Assembly: GCA_036417435.1 (NCBI GenBank)
Contig: CM070919.1
Coordinates: 29,761,318-29,825,317 of the forward strand
Length of the DNA: 64,000 bases
Direction of reading: 5' to 3'
From: Inia geoffrensis
Taxonomy: Eukaryota > Chordata > Mammalia > Artiodactyla > Iniidae
Shown: piece by piece, positions 33,732 to 45,150 of the stretch
How positions within the stretch are numbered: position 1 is the first letter of the stretch
How the letters are laid out: each line of letters opens with the position of its first letter
Made by a program: the position numbers and the translations under genes
The notes under the pieces: model-generated
Database searches by the model: none
The model's input: the letters and a program-made list of their open reading frames with translations, nothing else
What the model was told of the DNA's origin: nothing

Positions 33732-34068
33732 CAGTCAGCCACCCATATCCAGAGGTTCTGCATCCATGGATTCAATCAACCAGGGATTGAAAAGATTTGA
33801 AAAAATGCCAGAAGGCTTCAAAAAGCAAAACTGGAATTTGCTGCGCACCAGCAATTGTTTATATAGCATTATAACTATTTGTGTAGCATTTACATTGCAT
33901 TAGATATTGTAAGTTATCTAGAGGTGATTTAAAGTCTACTGGAGGATATGCATAGGTTACATGAAAATACTACATACGCCATTTTATATAAGGGACTTGA
34001 GCTGCCAAGGATTTTGGTATTCATGGGGGTCCTGGAATCAATCCCCTGCGGATACCAAGGGACAACTG
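33732..34068 (+). mobile_element. MER2 DNA transposon (TcMar-Tigger type)
   Basis: A complete non-autonomous element of about 337 bp. The left end is 'cagtcagccacccatatcc', the right end 'ccaagggacaactg', with inverted ends (cagt ... actg). Internal 'ctagaggtgatttaaagt' and 'acgccattttatataaggg' match MER2. TA dinucleotides at 33730-33731 and 34069-34070 are the expected Tc1/mariner target duplication. Confidence 0.88.
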
Positions 34069-34070
34069 TA

Positions 34071-35573
34071 TTGTCTTATTGGCAGGCTACATATCCAGCC
34101 CATCTGTGCCTGACGCTGCGGACAGCTTGAGTAACATCTGTTAGCCACATACATTAATGAGACTCTATACCCATCTATCCATGAGAATCAGCAAGGCGAT
34201 GAAACTAATTTAATACGTTACATTCTCTGTCCAAAGGCCCACTCACATGAAACCCAAAGATATGTTATGCCCTCAGTAAATTCCTTTCAGTTACTCTAAA
34301 ACTTTGAAACAAACCACTCAAATTGTCTCATAAAACTAAGCAATGGAAGCTTCACCTGGAGATGACTAATGATATGCTTATTTCACCATGGCCCAAAACA
34401 CTCATTCAGTGTCATCTTTAAACAGTCTTCCAAATCTATATACTTTGGCTACCATTCTGTTCCTTCTCTTCTAAGAACTTATCATTTCTCTGCCTCTGGG
34501 AAGAGTAATTTAGTCCAAGAATCTGAGTTAATTTACCTTGCAATTCCCAGGAAGAGGATTTCATCTCAATTATACTTTAGAAGACTTTAGTTTTTAATTT
34601 TCATCTATAGTCTGAACTACCATTTAGGTTGTTTTCATTGAAATGTTTACTTGGATTTTTTTTTATACCACTCTTGAGAGAAGAACGCTGCTGGAGAAAA
34701 CTTAATTGTATAATATAGTTTGATTAACAAATAATTTCTCACCACTAGCAGTATTCTTATTGATAGATGGACTAATATTGCAGCAAGCAGCATAGTGCAT
34801 CTATCAATGTATGAAATGGAAATCTAAACACTGGTCTATTATCTGATACTGGAGATCATCTGATGAGTTCATACATATGTGTATAACTTCAGAATGAGGA
34901 ATCTTTAGTAGGTGGATTCTTCTTGTATTCAATAATCTTCATAAAGCTACTCAAGCAGAAATATGGGTAGTGATTTCATGAACTTTAATCAGTGTTTAAC
35001 GTTGTTTATTGTTATATAAGTGTTTTACTGTCTGCTTTGCAGATATATATAATTTAATGAAGATATAGTAGAGTAAGCAAACTTTAGCTCAAGTGTAAGA
35101 GTATAAAATAACCTAAATTCAGGTTAGAAGTTTGGCTTCAGTTGAGTGAATGAACCGTGTACAAAGGCCATTCAAAGTCATTTAATATTTAAGCACCAAG
35201 TAATCAAATGCCCGGAAATTATAAATATTTAGAAAGGTCTAGAGGCTGATCCATGCTGAAGTATTAGAAAATTAAAAACAGTATATGCTAGCTTATTAAG
35301 CCCTGAGAGCTTGACCATTTCCACAAATTCAAAACAATCAAATTCACTGAGATAGTATCAAAATCAAAACTAGGTATAATATTCTACCAAAAGTGAGATT
35401 TAAATAAATTTTGTTAATACAACTATACTGAGTTATTCCATTGGGATATGATGGTCGAATATAGTTTTTCCTCGCATAGTCAATGATGAGTCACTTATAA
35501 GCAAGAAATGTGAACAGCAGCTATGGCTACCAAAAGACATTTCACCAAAGTGGCTTCACTTCCTTTGCTTGTT
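34071..35573. other. unassigned AT-rich sequence
   Basis: No repeat or gene recognised over 1.5 kb. Frames are under 75 codons. Confidence 0.4.
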
Positions 35574-35587
35574 AATAAAAGCATCAT

Positions 35588-35782
35588 GCTTCCCTGGTGG
35601 CGCAGTGGTTGGGGGTCAGCCTGCCAATGCAGGGGACGCGGGTTTGTGCCCTGGTCCGGGAAGATCCCACACACTGCGGAGCGGCTGGGCCTGCGCGTCC
35701 CTAGCCTGTGCTCCGCAACAGGAGAGGCCACAGCAGTGAGAGGCCCGCGTACCACAATAAATAAATAAATAAATAATAAATA
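35588..35782 (+). mobile_element. CHR-2-type SINE with internal deletion
   Basis: A plus-strand copy with head 'gcttccctggtggcgcag'. Compared with the other short copies it lacks about 20 bp after 'gcggagcggctgggcc' (the 'gtgagccatggccgctgag' part). The tail is an ATAA array, not pure A. Target duplication 'aataaaagcatcatgct' appears at 35574-35590 (overlapping the SINE head) and about 35784-35800. Confidence 0.94.
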
Positions 35783-35799
35783 AATAAAAGCATCATGCT

Positions 35800-37135
35800 G
35801 TCATCCTTTAATGTTCATCATCCCAAATGTTCTCAATGGAGGGTTTAAAATTATCCATGAGCTAATATGAAATCATTATTAAAAAGCAATATCTAAAAGT
35901 AAACTAAGTAATATCTAATTATTGAAAAGACCTAAAAATACATCCCCCATAAACCAGCAACCAGGCTGGGTACATTAAATCTACGTAATATAGAAGCACT
36001 TCAATCCACAAGTCAAGAACACGTGAAAGGAAACTGACACATAGCCAACTTTAAGTTGTATCTTGTGCAACATACAAGTTCCATAAGGACTATTTCCATA
36101 TTGCTAATAGCTAATATATATAGCTAATATATATGGACAATACCTGTCCACCTAGAGATCTCCAAAGGGCTCCTGGGGGCCCCTCCTACCCCCATCAGCA
36201 TCAATAAAACCTCCTATCTCAAAAAAAAAATCTACCTACATTTTTGAGAATTGTTATCACTTCTTTTCTTGTCAACTATAGAGTCATAAAAATACAATGA
36301 TTCTGTATTATCAGAATGGAAGTTGACTTCATAGCCTCTCCAGAAGTATTATGTTAGACAGTACTGAGGAATCATGGTACAGTTTAAAGTTTTAAAATGT
36401 TTGCTATGACAATTCTGCTCTTTCATTGTGTACTATATCATTTTAAGTAAGAAACACAGGTTCCTTGAGGGTATTTACTCCTTGTATGTCCTACTTTTTA
36501 AAAATTTTAGCATTTTCCATACTTTTCTGTCTTACCTTTGTAAGAAATCAAAATTGCCTTTGGAAGCTAAAACCCGTGTTGTAGTTTTAAGCTATGAAAA
36601 AGGTTGGTGTCATCACGGGTGTAGTGAGAGGGTACATCTCTAAACAGAGTGCCAACACAACCCCCACAGCACATTTGTCCTATGCCTTTGTAAAAATCAT
36701 CTGGACAGTCCCCCATGGTAATTTAATTCTAATGGTTATAGTTCCAGGTTTCTGTGGATCATACAGTCCTTTTGGTTACATGGAACTAAAATCAGAATTG
36801 AATACTGTGTCAAGGAATATGGAACCAGCAAGCCAACATGATGTCAGAAAAAGAATACAACATTTTAAAGCTGAAATGTACATAGGAGAACATTTAGTGC
36901 GTAATATAACAAATGCCCCCTTTTGCCCAGAAAAAAAAAATCTGACTATAAAAGATATGGCGAGCTCTTTAGCTTTTCTGAATCTGAGCTTTCTTACCTG
37001 AAAAACAGATTAGAGGTAGAAAGCGAGCTAGGTGTTAGTAGCAGAGCAGAAAATGAAATCCAAATTCTCCTATCGTATGAACTTACGACATTTTCAAGAC
37101 TTCAAATGCTAAAGCAGTCAACATGCTGGATCCTA
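35800..37135. other. unassigned sequence
   Basis: AT-rich. A short duplication 'agctaatatatat' occurs twice near 36109-36135. The 135-codon plus frame at 36594-37001 has no domain I recognise. No repeat named. Confidence 0.4.
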
Positions 37136-37655
37136 GCTGTATTCGTTTCCTGTGGCTGCTTTAAGAAAGTCCCACAAATGCAGCAACATAAAACAACAGA
37201 AATATATTCTCTCAGAGTTCTGGAGCTCAGAAGTGCTAAATCAGTGTCACTGAGCCACAGTCTAGACGTCAGAAGAGCTGAGCTCTCCGGAGGCTCCAGG
37301 ACAGAATCCATTTCTTGGCCCCCTGCAGTTTCCACTGCTGCCATGTGCTCTAGCGTTGCCATGGCGCGTGGCCACATCACTCCAATCTTCAAGGCCAGCG
37401 GTGTCTTTGTTCCCTCTTCCATCCTCACATTGCCTTCTCCTCTGCATGTTTTAAAGCACCTCTGCCTCTCTCTTTTGGGATTTTATGCCGGCATTTAGGG
37501 ATCATCATACAGGATAATCTCCCCATCTCAAAGTTCCTAATTTAATCACATCTGAAAAAAAGTGCTTTTCCCAAATTTTACAATATTTACAGCTTGAAGG
37601 GATTAGGACTTGGTATCTTCTTTGTGGGGAGGGGGTGGAGGTTGGTAGAGGGCCT
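37136..37655 (-). repeat. MLT1-type LTR (ERVL-MaLR), minus
   Basis: On the plus strand it starts with the reverse of the LTR 3' end ('tattcgtttcctgtggctgc'), then 'aaaacaacagaaatatattc', 'gagttctggagctcagaag', 'ggataatctccccatctcaa', 'tttaatcacatctgaaaaa' and 'gggattaggacttggtatc'. The order is that of MLT1 in reverse. A 191-codon plus frame (36923-37498) crosses it by chance. Confidence 0.85.
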
Positions 37656-39406
37656 ATTCTGTTAGCCTTTTAATTAAGTAAATTAGATATGTAGCCATCT
37701 GTCAAAACAAGTTGACTGGATATTGACTTGTCAACTTTTTACCCTGGCATCATATGACAAGTCTTAAACGACATGAAGTGTATGAGAGAACCACGGCAAA
37801 TCGTTATTGCTTCTGCCTGCTTGACATCCATTTACCCTTTTACTATGTGACAGCAAAAGGCAGTTACCTAAAATCAGGCTGTCTATTTTGCGTTGTCCTA
37901 CACACCAAAATACGTGAGGCTGTAGTCCCCTGGACGGTTCATGGGGACACTGTCCTTGCAGCAAAGGACTCGGCATCAGTTGAAGAGCCTTCTCAGTGCA
38001 TATAAAAATATAATACTGTCACAGCCGTGAAGGCTGTGCTCTTGTGCTGTACGTCAGAGTTCAGAAAGAAAAAACAAGTGCACACTTGTTGATTTCTCCT
38101 GTAACTGCATTTTCCAAAGTGATACCTCCACTCTCATCTGCATGGTGAACGTGAAAGTATTTTGGTTGCAAAATGGGATCTCAGACAGAAAATCAGTGAG
38201 GTTGCTCTAAGGGATATCAATTTTGTGCTGCTTCACAGTCCTGGAAGAAAAGCAAAGTGCTTTTACATGAGCTAAAAAGATGAAGGAATATTCTTTTACC
38301 AGTTGCTACATGATATACTGATGGTTAGTACCGTATCAATTTTCAAAGAACGTAGATTTGCTTCTTGATCATTTATTCCACCGCATCTCTTCTACTATGA
38401 GAAGTTATTTGTTTGCAAACGTTTTTATACCTGCTAGAAAGTTTATATCCAATGAACTTCAACCAAAATTAAATAATATCATAGCCTCTATTTCTCTATC
38501 ATCATTTACCTAGTAATGTCGTAAATAGTAAGTCATAAAAACACAGTGACTTTCAAACAGCATGCATTCAGTCAACAGTTGTTTAGTAATTGTTAACAAG
38601 TTACTTAGAGCACAGGATAAGAATCAGAAGTGCAAGATAAGTTCACCCTCTTAAAGTTTATGGGAATCATTTCACATCAGATTAGATCAGGCATCTGCAG
38701 AAATCAGAGAAGTCACTGCGACTCCTAGGTCAAAAGCAGAAAGGGCAGGTCTTGCTATCAGATAAAGGCTTGACAATGAACACGAAGGCTAAGTATCTGT
38801 TGAATCACATTGTCCTTTTTAATTTTTTTCTTTTTTGAGGAAAGACAACACTCATTATTAGGCCATAGTTAGCATGGAGTCTGGAAGAAGAATCAGCCGA
38901 GAGATATAACTTGCCAGGTTTTTTCCCAACACTGTTAAAAGCAAGGGGGTCCCCATTAATCTGTCCAATCACCATGAGCTCTGCAGCTCCAGTGACCACG
39001 GTGGCCCCTACCTAGAGACATGCGCTTTCTACTCTGTGCCTCCCTATTCTACTATATTCTCTCAGGATCTGCCCTGGGTCCTCTTGTCCCTCCATGTTGA
39101 CTGATGTCTAACGAGGAAGTGCATTGAGTGGGCTGATCTAAGCATTCCGACCACATGGCAGTTATCATCTTATTGTCAATTATCAATCCCAAAGTCAGCA
39201 TTCTGGTTCAAACATTGGTCTCTCCTATGAGGTTGTGTGGGTCCATCAATCACTAAGGTCTGACAGACATTCTCTTCAAGCTCGGAGACCTACAACACTG
39301 AGAATCAGACCTTAGGGTACGGTGACCCCACCAATGCTCCACCACCCACAAATCCACGAGCTCAGCTAGTTTCCAGGTTTCTGTTCCTGTCTAGTCATCA
39401 GTACTC
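37656..39406. other. unassigned sequence
   Basis: No gene or repeat recognised with confidence. A 64-codon minus frame at 38805-38999 has unusually protein-like composition but matches nothing I know. Confidence 0.35.
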
Positions 39407-39960
39407 TTATTCATTCATTCATTCATTCATTCATTCATTCAAGGATGAGTATTGTACCTACTGTGTGCCGGGCACTGAGCTGGAAGTTAAAGCAGCAAAA
39501 TGATTCATGTGATCCCTACCCTCACAGAGCTTACAGTCTAGTGAGGAAAGTGATCCTTTTAAAAGCACACTAACTTTATTTATATTATAAATACTTCAGG
39601 GTTAAAGAGTAGGGTGCTCTCCAACCCTAGACCTACAGAGCCAGAAAACTCTCACCTGAGGATGTCACCTGGAACCTGAAACCTAGAGGATGAACAGGAA
39701 TTAGCCAGGAAAGTGAAGATAGAGTTTTACCAGGTGGAGGAAAGACCATGACAACTCCACTGTGCAAAAACGCCAGGTACACTTAGGATGAAGAAATTAA
39801 TCGAAAGCTTAGTGAAAGACGAGAAGGGCCACCCAGAGAAAGCTGGAAAGGTAGGTATAGGCCAGCCAATAGGCCATGTTAGGAATTCTCTCCTGTGTTC
39901 TAGACTTAATGGAACGCCTTGAGGGGATTTAATCCTTGTAAGTCATGTCAAGACAGTGTC
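39407..39960 (-). repeat. L2 LINE 3' region, minus, with (ATTC)n end
   Basis: Starts with ATTC repeats (39409-39440), the reverse of the L2 (TGAA)n terminus. Then follow 'acctactgtgtgccgggcac', 'tgatccctaccctcacagag', 'cttacagtctagtgagg', and further L2-like parts at 39690-39780 ('gaacaggaattagccagg') and 39860-39940 ('ggccatgttaggaattc'). Confidence 0.8.
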
Positions 39961-40447
39961 TGATGGGATCTGCCGTCACCAAGTCCTTGCCCACCCACCT
40001 GCCTTGGTACCACATTCCTAACAGATAAACAGAAAATGAAGGTAAGAAGACAATCTTTTGTTCTGGCCATCAACAAGCAGAAGTGATTATAAAAGGCAAC
40101 CCAGTGGGCTGAGTTGTATTTGTTGAACAGAGTGTAAGGTTTTAAACTGAATTGGGGCGGCAGTGAATTGGCCACCTGTCACCGAGTTGACTGTAGGCCC
40201 GACCACTCCCTGCTGTCCTGTGCATCACCTACTCCCACCATTTACTTTACCCGCCCAGCTACCGCAGCCTTTTGCGTGGACAGTGCATCCTCAAGTCATT
40301 GGGCTGCATGAAATGTGAATCTAATTTCACTGAGAGGGGCCAAGCCGAACAGGCTTAAAAAGAAGTCATTATTACCTTCCTTGGTTCTGAGAATCCTTTG
40401 AACACGTGATGAAGATGTCTGAGCCTCTCCCCAGGAAACTGCATGCA
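39961..40447. other. unique sequence, nothing recognised
   Basis: No repeat or gene. It precedes a short CA array at 40448. Confidence 0.4.
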
Positions 40448-40473
40448 TGCACACACACACATACACACACACA
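40448..40473. repeat. (CA)n microsatellite
   Basis: A short run of CA with a TA interruption. Confidence 0.95.
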
Positions 40474-40549
40474 TTCTTGTCATGCAATTTCAGAGGAGTA
40501 CACATACCCTCTGAAAACCATTTAAAAGACCCAGTTAAGAAACTCCAGG

Positions 40550-40757
40550 GCTTCCCTGGTGGCGCAGTGGTTGAGGGCCCACCTGCCGAGGCAGGGGACA
40601 CAGGTTCGTGCCCCGGTCCGGGAAGATCCCACGTGCCGCGGAGCGGCTGGGCCCATGAGCCATGGCCGCTGAGCCTGCGTGTCCGGAGCCTGGGCTCCGC
40701 AACGGGAGAGGCCACAACAGTGAGAGGCCTGCGTACCGCAAAAAAAAAAAAAAGAAG
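40550..40757 (+). mobile_element. CHR-2-type SINE with target-site duplication
   Basis: A full-length plus-strand copy with head 'gcttccctggtggcgcag' at 40550, 'caggttcgtgccccggtc' box B region, and an A tail at 40741-40753. Target duplication 'aagaaactccag' occurs at 40537-40548 and 40759-40770. Confidence 0.96.
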
Positions 40758-40770
40758 AAAGAAACTCCAG

Positions 40771-42484
40771 AAACTTGCAAGAGAAGTCAGCTGAAGATGA
40801 AACAGGAAGCAAGGAGTCAGGAGAGGGGGCTGTCAGGTGGGCCAACCCAGTGGGGATTTCCCCACGGGAGAGAGGAGGGTGGGGAGTTGTGGCCGTGATG
40901 GGTGCCTTTGGCCTCCTCAAGGCCACTCCTCCTTTTGCACATGGCCCGATGTTTCCCAGAACCCATTCTGAAAACTCTGTGAAGAAAAGAGAACAGTTGT
41001 GCCATTTGTATCCATCCTCACAAAGGCGTCAGGAAAGGCTATGTACCCTGGAAATATTTACATGGCTCTGCAGCCTCAGACAATCACGTTTTATAAGCTA
41101 CTGATGATGATGGAAAGGTTTTCCAGATGGAAAAAAAGAGCAGCAGCAAATCTGAGGATAAAAATATTGCTCTCTTTTGCAAGCTGGCTTCCGTTCACTT
41201 TCGGCCATGCTGCCGTTATCTAGGGTTTCACTTTCTCAAAATAAGTACATTTATCTATTTCCTTACTCCTTCTCGGCATCTCTAGCCCTCATTTCTTTTT
41301 TTTTTCCCCCTCATTTCTTTTAGAAGCAAAATGTAAAGAATGTCTTCAGTTGTCCAACAAATTGGGTAAATGAATTTGCACCTGTCCTAATGCTGCTGAA
41401 AATAGGCATGAATGTCGAGCGTTAGCTGCTCGCAAGGGGCAGAAGCATAAGAAAGAGGATTTTCTCAACTGAAAATCACGCTTGTGAAACTTCCAACACG
41501 AGCTGGGCCAAAGAGGTTAAGGGAAATATGCGTAATTCTATCTAAATCATGAAATCCATCCCAAGTAAAAATGTCACTCATCTCAGAACGTTGAAAGTCA
41601 CACACACACACACGCACACACACACGCACGCGCACGCTTACACTGGACAGTTAAGCACACACGACTGACTCCACACTGAGTTATCTGGAACTTTAAACAC
41701 CTTTACTTCATTATCACATTTTAACTCACACCTGCTGACAGCGGTTGAAATGCTTTGCCAACCCAGTTCCATGGGACACAGCCATCACCTAAGGGGCTTC
41801 CAACAAGCGAAGGAGACAAGTAAGGAAGTCAAACCCAAAGTCCACCAAGGGAGCCTTCCATGCGTTTCCCGTCTCTCATCACTACAGGGATATTCTGTGG
41901 GCGAGAGAAAAGTGAAATGGACCATCTGTCACTGGAGACTTCACTAAAGAAATACACTTTCAGCAAAATGGTTAAGCTTTCAGTCATGATTTCAAAGCAG
42001 CCTGGCACCAAGCGTTGGAACCAGAAGCATCTTACAGAGCAAACTTCGGAGTGAAGGACAGAAAGGGAATGTCAGCAAAGACACAGCCCAGGAAAGACGG
42101 ATGGGCCGCCCCCAAGATACAGGACTTAGGAGAAGATTAATATGGAAAGTCTGAGAAGCCAGGAAATATACTTTAAAAGCAGCATTTCCAGGTGAAATAA
42201 TTAGGAAGGAAGGGGAGATGTATCAAAGGTTGAGAGCATTAGGCAGCAAAGGAAACAGAAAAGAGAGTTCATTTAGTGAGGTGCCAGAGGATTGATACTT
42301 ATCTAAGATTCTCAGACCCTTGGTTTCGCAAAACAAAATAAGTTAGGAATTATTCATGTGTTTTGCTAAATCCTGTGCATGAGACTTAGGCAATAAGTCT
42401 TTCAAGGAAATGGCTGTGGATATTAAGAGACCAATTTTGCAGAATGTGGTGGACCTAGGAACAAACTCAAGGTCACCTATAGAG
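40771..42484. other. unassigned sequence with a CA microsatellite
   Basis: No gene or dispersed repeat recognised. CA/CG array 'cacacacacacacgcacac' type at about 41602-41638. The segment 41330-41560 is repeat-free and smooth and could be conserved, but that is only an impression. Confidence 0.4.
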
Positions 42485-42536
42485 ACTGGGGAGATGTCGG
42501 ATGGAGTGTTACTGGGGAGATGTTGGATCGAGTGTT
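42485..42536 (+). repeat. tandem duplication, 26-bp unit x 2
   Basis: 'actggggagatgtcggatgg' plus 'agtgtt' is followed immediately by a second unit differing at two positions. The unit does not recur further. Confidence 0.9.
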
Positions 42537-42582
42537 ACTGTGCTCCCTCCAGTTTTAGGAGATGGGGAGTGAGACAGAAGCT

Positions 42583-43146
42583 GTTACTTTCCAACACATG
42601 ATTTTTTCGTATTTTATGACTTTTGAACAGAAAAAGTGCTGTTCCATTACTAATGGAATACTAATTCCATTTCAGCAACAACCGAGAAATCCCATTGCAT
42701 GAGTGCACTTGGGTGACAGGACAGACAAGAGCTGTCCCATGGAAGTTGCTTGTCTGTTGCAGAAGCCCTACCTGTCTCTTGCTCACCTGCACCCAGCTGT
42801 GCAGTCACAGACACCGTGGTGAGAGGACCTGGGACATGAAAGTGATGCAGTCCCTTAGACCATCCACTGGGGCAGCCCCGCTGGTGGCACTGCTGCCCAG
42901 TCCCCCCAACTCCTCCTCCCACTCTCCCCATTCCACGTCTGGTCCACTAAGCCCTGCTCGTCCACACCCCACAGAGTCCAGCCCTACAGGACCTCTGGGC
43001 GCTGCACACTGAGGGCTTCCTGTCCCATGGAATTCGGTGACTGTGATGTTCAGAGAACTCGTCCCTCCTACTTGGTCTTCTCACGAGCACTTTTTCTGTT
43101 CAAAAGTACTTAAAATACTTAAAAAAATTGTGTGTTGGAAAGTAAC
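42583..43146. repeat. inverted repeat (about 62-bp arms, 440-bp spacer), family unknown
   Basis: The left arm 42583-42645 ('gttactttccaacacatg' ... 'gaacagaaaaagtgct') is the reverse complement of the right arm 43086-43146 ('agcactttttctgttcaaaa' ... 'gtgttggaaagtaac'). The first 22 bases of the right arm match perfectly, the last 15 match perfectly, and a few substitutions and indels lie between. The spacer is GC-richer than the arms. The arms look like terminal inverted repeats of a DNA transposon or an inverted duplication. No target duplication was found and no known family is recognised. Confidence 0.85.
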
Positions 43147-43369
43147 TGTGGTCACGTATAGCCCTTGCATTTGAAATGACCAAATGCTCAGAGGTCACTG
43201 AGCTGTGGGTGGGTCAGAATCCAGCACCCCCATCGTCTGTCTCCTCTCACAGCACCCAGGATGCCATGGCATGCATCCTGAGAGTCTAGGTAACCGAAAA
43301 CTGGGGACCTGGACCAAAGGCAGAAGGACAAACACATCGTTTGTATTTTATACATATCTTTCTATCCTT

Positions 43370-43529
43370 ATCTCTAGCTATCTACCTATCTATCTATCTA
43401 TCTACCTACCTACCTATCCATCCATCCATCCATCCACCTACCTTATCTATCTATCATCTATCTATCTATCTATCTATCTATCATCTATCTACCTTTCTTT
43501 TTATCTACCTACCTACCTACCTATCTACC
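43370..43529. repeat. TATC/TACC/CATC compound microsatellite
   Basis: About 160 bp of tetranucleotide units: TATC, TACC, CATC and ATCT tracts with interruptions. It gives rise to long chance frames of Y/S/T/L repeats. A SINE sits at its right edge. Confidence 0.97.
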
Positions 43530-43536
43530 TATGGCA

Positions 43537-43540
<4 letters not shown>

Positions 43541-43580
<40 letters not shown>

Positions 43581-43770
43581 GGTATGCGGGCCTCTCACTG
43601 TTGTGGCCTCTCCCGTTGCGGAGGACAGGCTCCGGACGCGCAGGCTCAGCGGCCATGGCTCACGGGCCCAGCCGCTCCGCGGCATGTGGGATCTTCCCAG
43701 ACCGGGGCACGAACCCGTATCCCCTGCATCGGCAGGCGGACTCTCAACCACTGCGCCACCGGGGAAGCCC
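43541..43770 (-). mobile_element. CHR-2-type SINE next to a microsatellite
   Basis: A full-length minus-orientation copy with a poly-T tract of 38 (43541-43578), 'gcggtatgcgggcctctcac', and head end 'gccaccggggaagccc'. Perfect target duplication 'tatggcagctctttt' at 43530-43544 and 43771-43785. The long tail and perfect duplication make it probably the youngest insertion in the window. Confidence 0.97.
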
Positions 43771-43913
43771 TATGGCAGCTCTTTTAAATCAATTACACAC
43801 GAGAATATTACTTGAAAATGCTCTAAAGGTCAGTCATATATTTTTGAAGACCACCAGAAAATTTAGCATGAAACTTTAAATTACCGCTAAATCACAGCAG
43901 AGGATTACATTCT

Positions 43914-44271
43914 CTTTTTATTGTTATTATTTATTTATTTATTTATTTGGGGGCTGCGTCGGATCTTCGTTGCTGCATGCAGGCTTTCTCAAGTTGTGGC
44001 GAGCAGGGGCTGTTCTTCATTGCAATGTGTGGTTTTCCCATTGCGGTGGCTTCTCTTGTTGCAGAGCATGGGCTCTAGGCGCACGGGCTTCAGTAGTTGT
44101 GGCACACAGGCTCAGTAGTTGTGCTTGCGGGCTCTAGAGCACAGTCTCAGTAGTTGTGGCGCACGGGCTTAGCTGCTCTGTGGCACATGGGATCTTCCCG
44201 GACCAGGGCTCAAGCCCATGTCCCCTGCATCGGCAGGCAGATTCTTAACCACGGCGCCACCAGGGAAGTCC
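43914..44271 (-). mobile_element. long CHR-1-type SINE with target-site duplication
   Basis: The long form in minus orientation: ATTT tail, 'gggggctgcgtcggatcttc', repeated 'cagtagttgtggc' units, 'gatcttcccggaccaggg' and head 'caccagggaagtc'. The 16-bp duplication 'cagaggattacattct' appears at 43898-43913 and 44272-44287, identical. Confidence 0.97.
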
Positions 44272-44287
44272 CAGAGGATTACATTCT

Positions 44288-45150
44288 TGATGCTGGATGG
44301 GGCAGCACATAACCCCACAATAACAGCACGACCAGAAAAGAGAAGGCCTTTCCCAGCTTTGTTTCATGTGGACTTTTGCTCAAACATTCTTCTTCCTCCA
44401 CAGGGTGGGATTCCAGTTCTCCAGAGAGCTTTCAGTACTATTTTCAAACATTCATAATAAATAAGAACACACTCAAAAGAGTTCTTCACTCTATGGTCAG
44501 TTATAAAAATATATTTTCTTAGCAAGTTTCCTGAGAAGTTTCACCACGCTCCTTTAATTTCTAATGGTAGTGTTTCAATAACATTTTAAAGTCACACGCA
44601 TTATAAATTTCAACATCTTCTTGACCCTCCCTCAGACTTTCCTCACCGTTAACATTTTAAAGCCAAAGAAACCTATCCTCCACAAAAACCACATTTTCTG
44701 CTTTGAAAGAGCAAACACAGCACAGGTGTGTGAGGACTTCGGTCACCAGTTGAGAAAATGTGTTTCTGTCTCATCCGGACCCAAAAGGGATTCAGCAAAA
44801 AAATGCAGATCCTGGACAGAGCAGAAGTAACCTCATGAGTCCGTCTCTGCCCAGATGCCTCTCCTGGCTTCCTTGTTGTCAAACCTTGATCAGTCAGTAA
44901 CTCAGCAGGGAACGGACGGCAAATTCCAATTCCTATAAAGTGAGGAAGTTTGGTAAGATGATTGTTTGCAAGGCTGGGCAGTACGCAGGGCCTATCCCTG
45001 GGCCTGAAGGGAAGCAGGAAGGGAGGGACCAGTACATAAGGAGACAAAGAATAGGGGACAGGGCAGGGGACGTGCCAGCCCATGGAGATCATCTAAGGAG
45101 GCAGCTTGGGGTGGGGATGCGGGTGATGAATCCCTAATCTCAGTTTTCTA
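44288..45150. other. unassigned sequence
   Basis: No gene or repeat recognised; frames up to 139 codons on the minus strand (44673-45092) have no domain. Confidence 0.4.

Noticed and set aside
36594..37001. 135-codon plus-strand frame with mixed composition
   Set aside because: No recognisable domain, no splice or promoter context and no related frame nearby. It is most likely chance.
36923..37498. 191-codon plus-strand open frame
   Set aside because: More than half of it lies antisense in an MLT1 LTR, so it is a chance frame.
40550..40640. tRNA-like head with box A/box B-like words
   Set aside because: This is the tRNA-Glu-derived head of a CHR SINE. It does not fold as an intact tRNA gene and occurs in all twelve copies.
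43370..43529. CRISPR-like repeated array
   Set aside because: Tetranucleotide microsatellite in a mammalian genome; there are no spacers or repeats of CRISPR size.
43205..43879. 224-codon plus-strand open frame
   Set aside because: It reads through the TATC/TACC microsatellite and a minus-oriented SINE. The translation is repeats of Y/L/S/T, poly-F and the standard SINE translation, not a gene.
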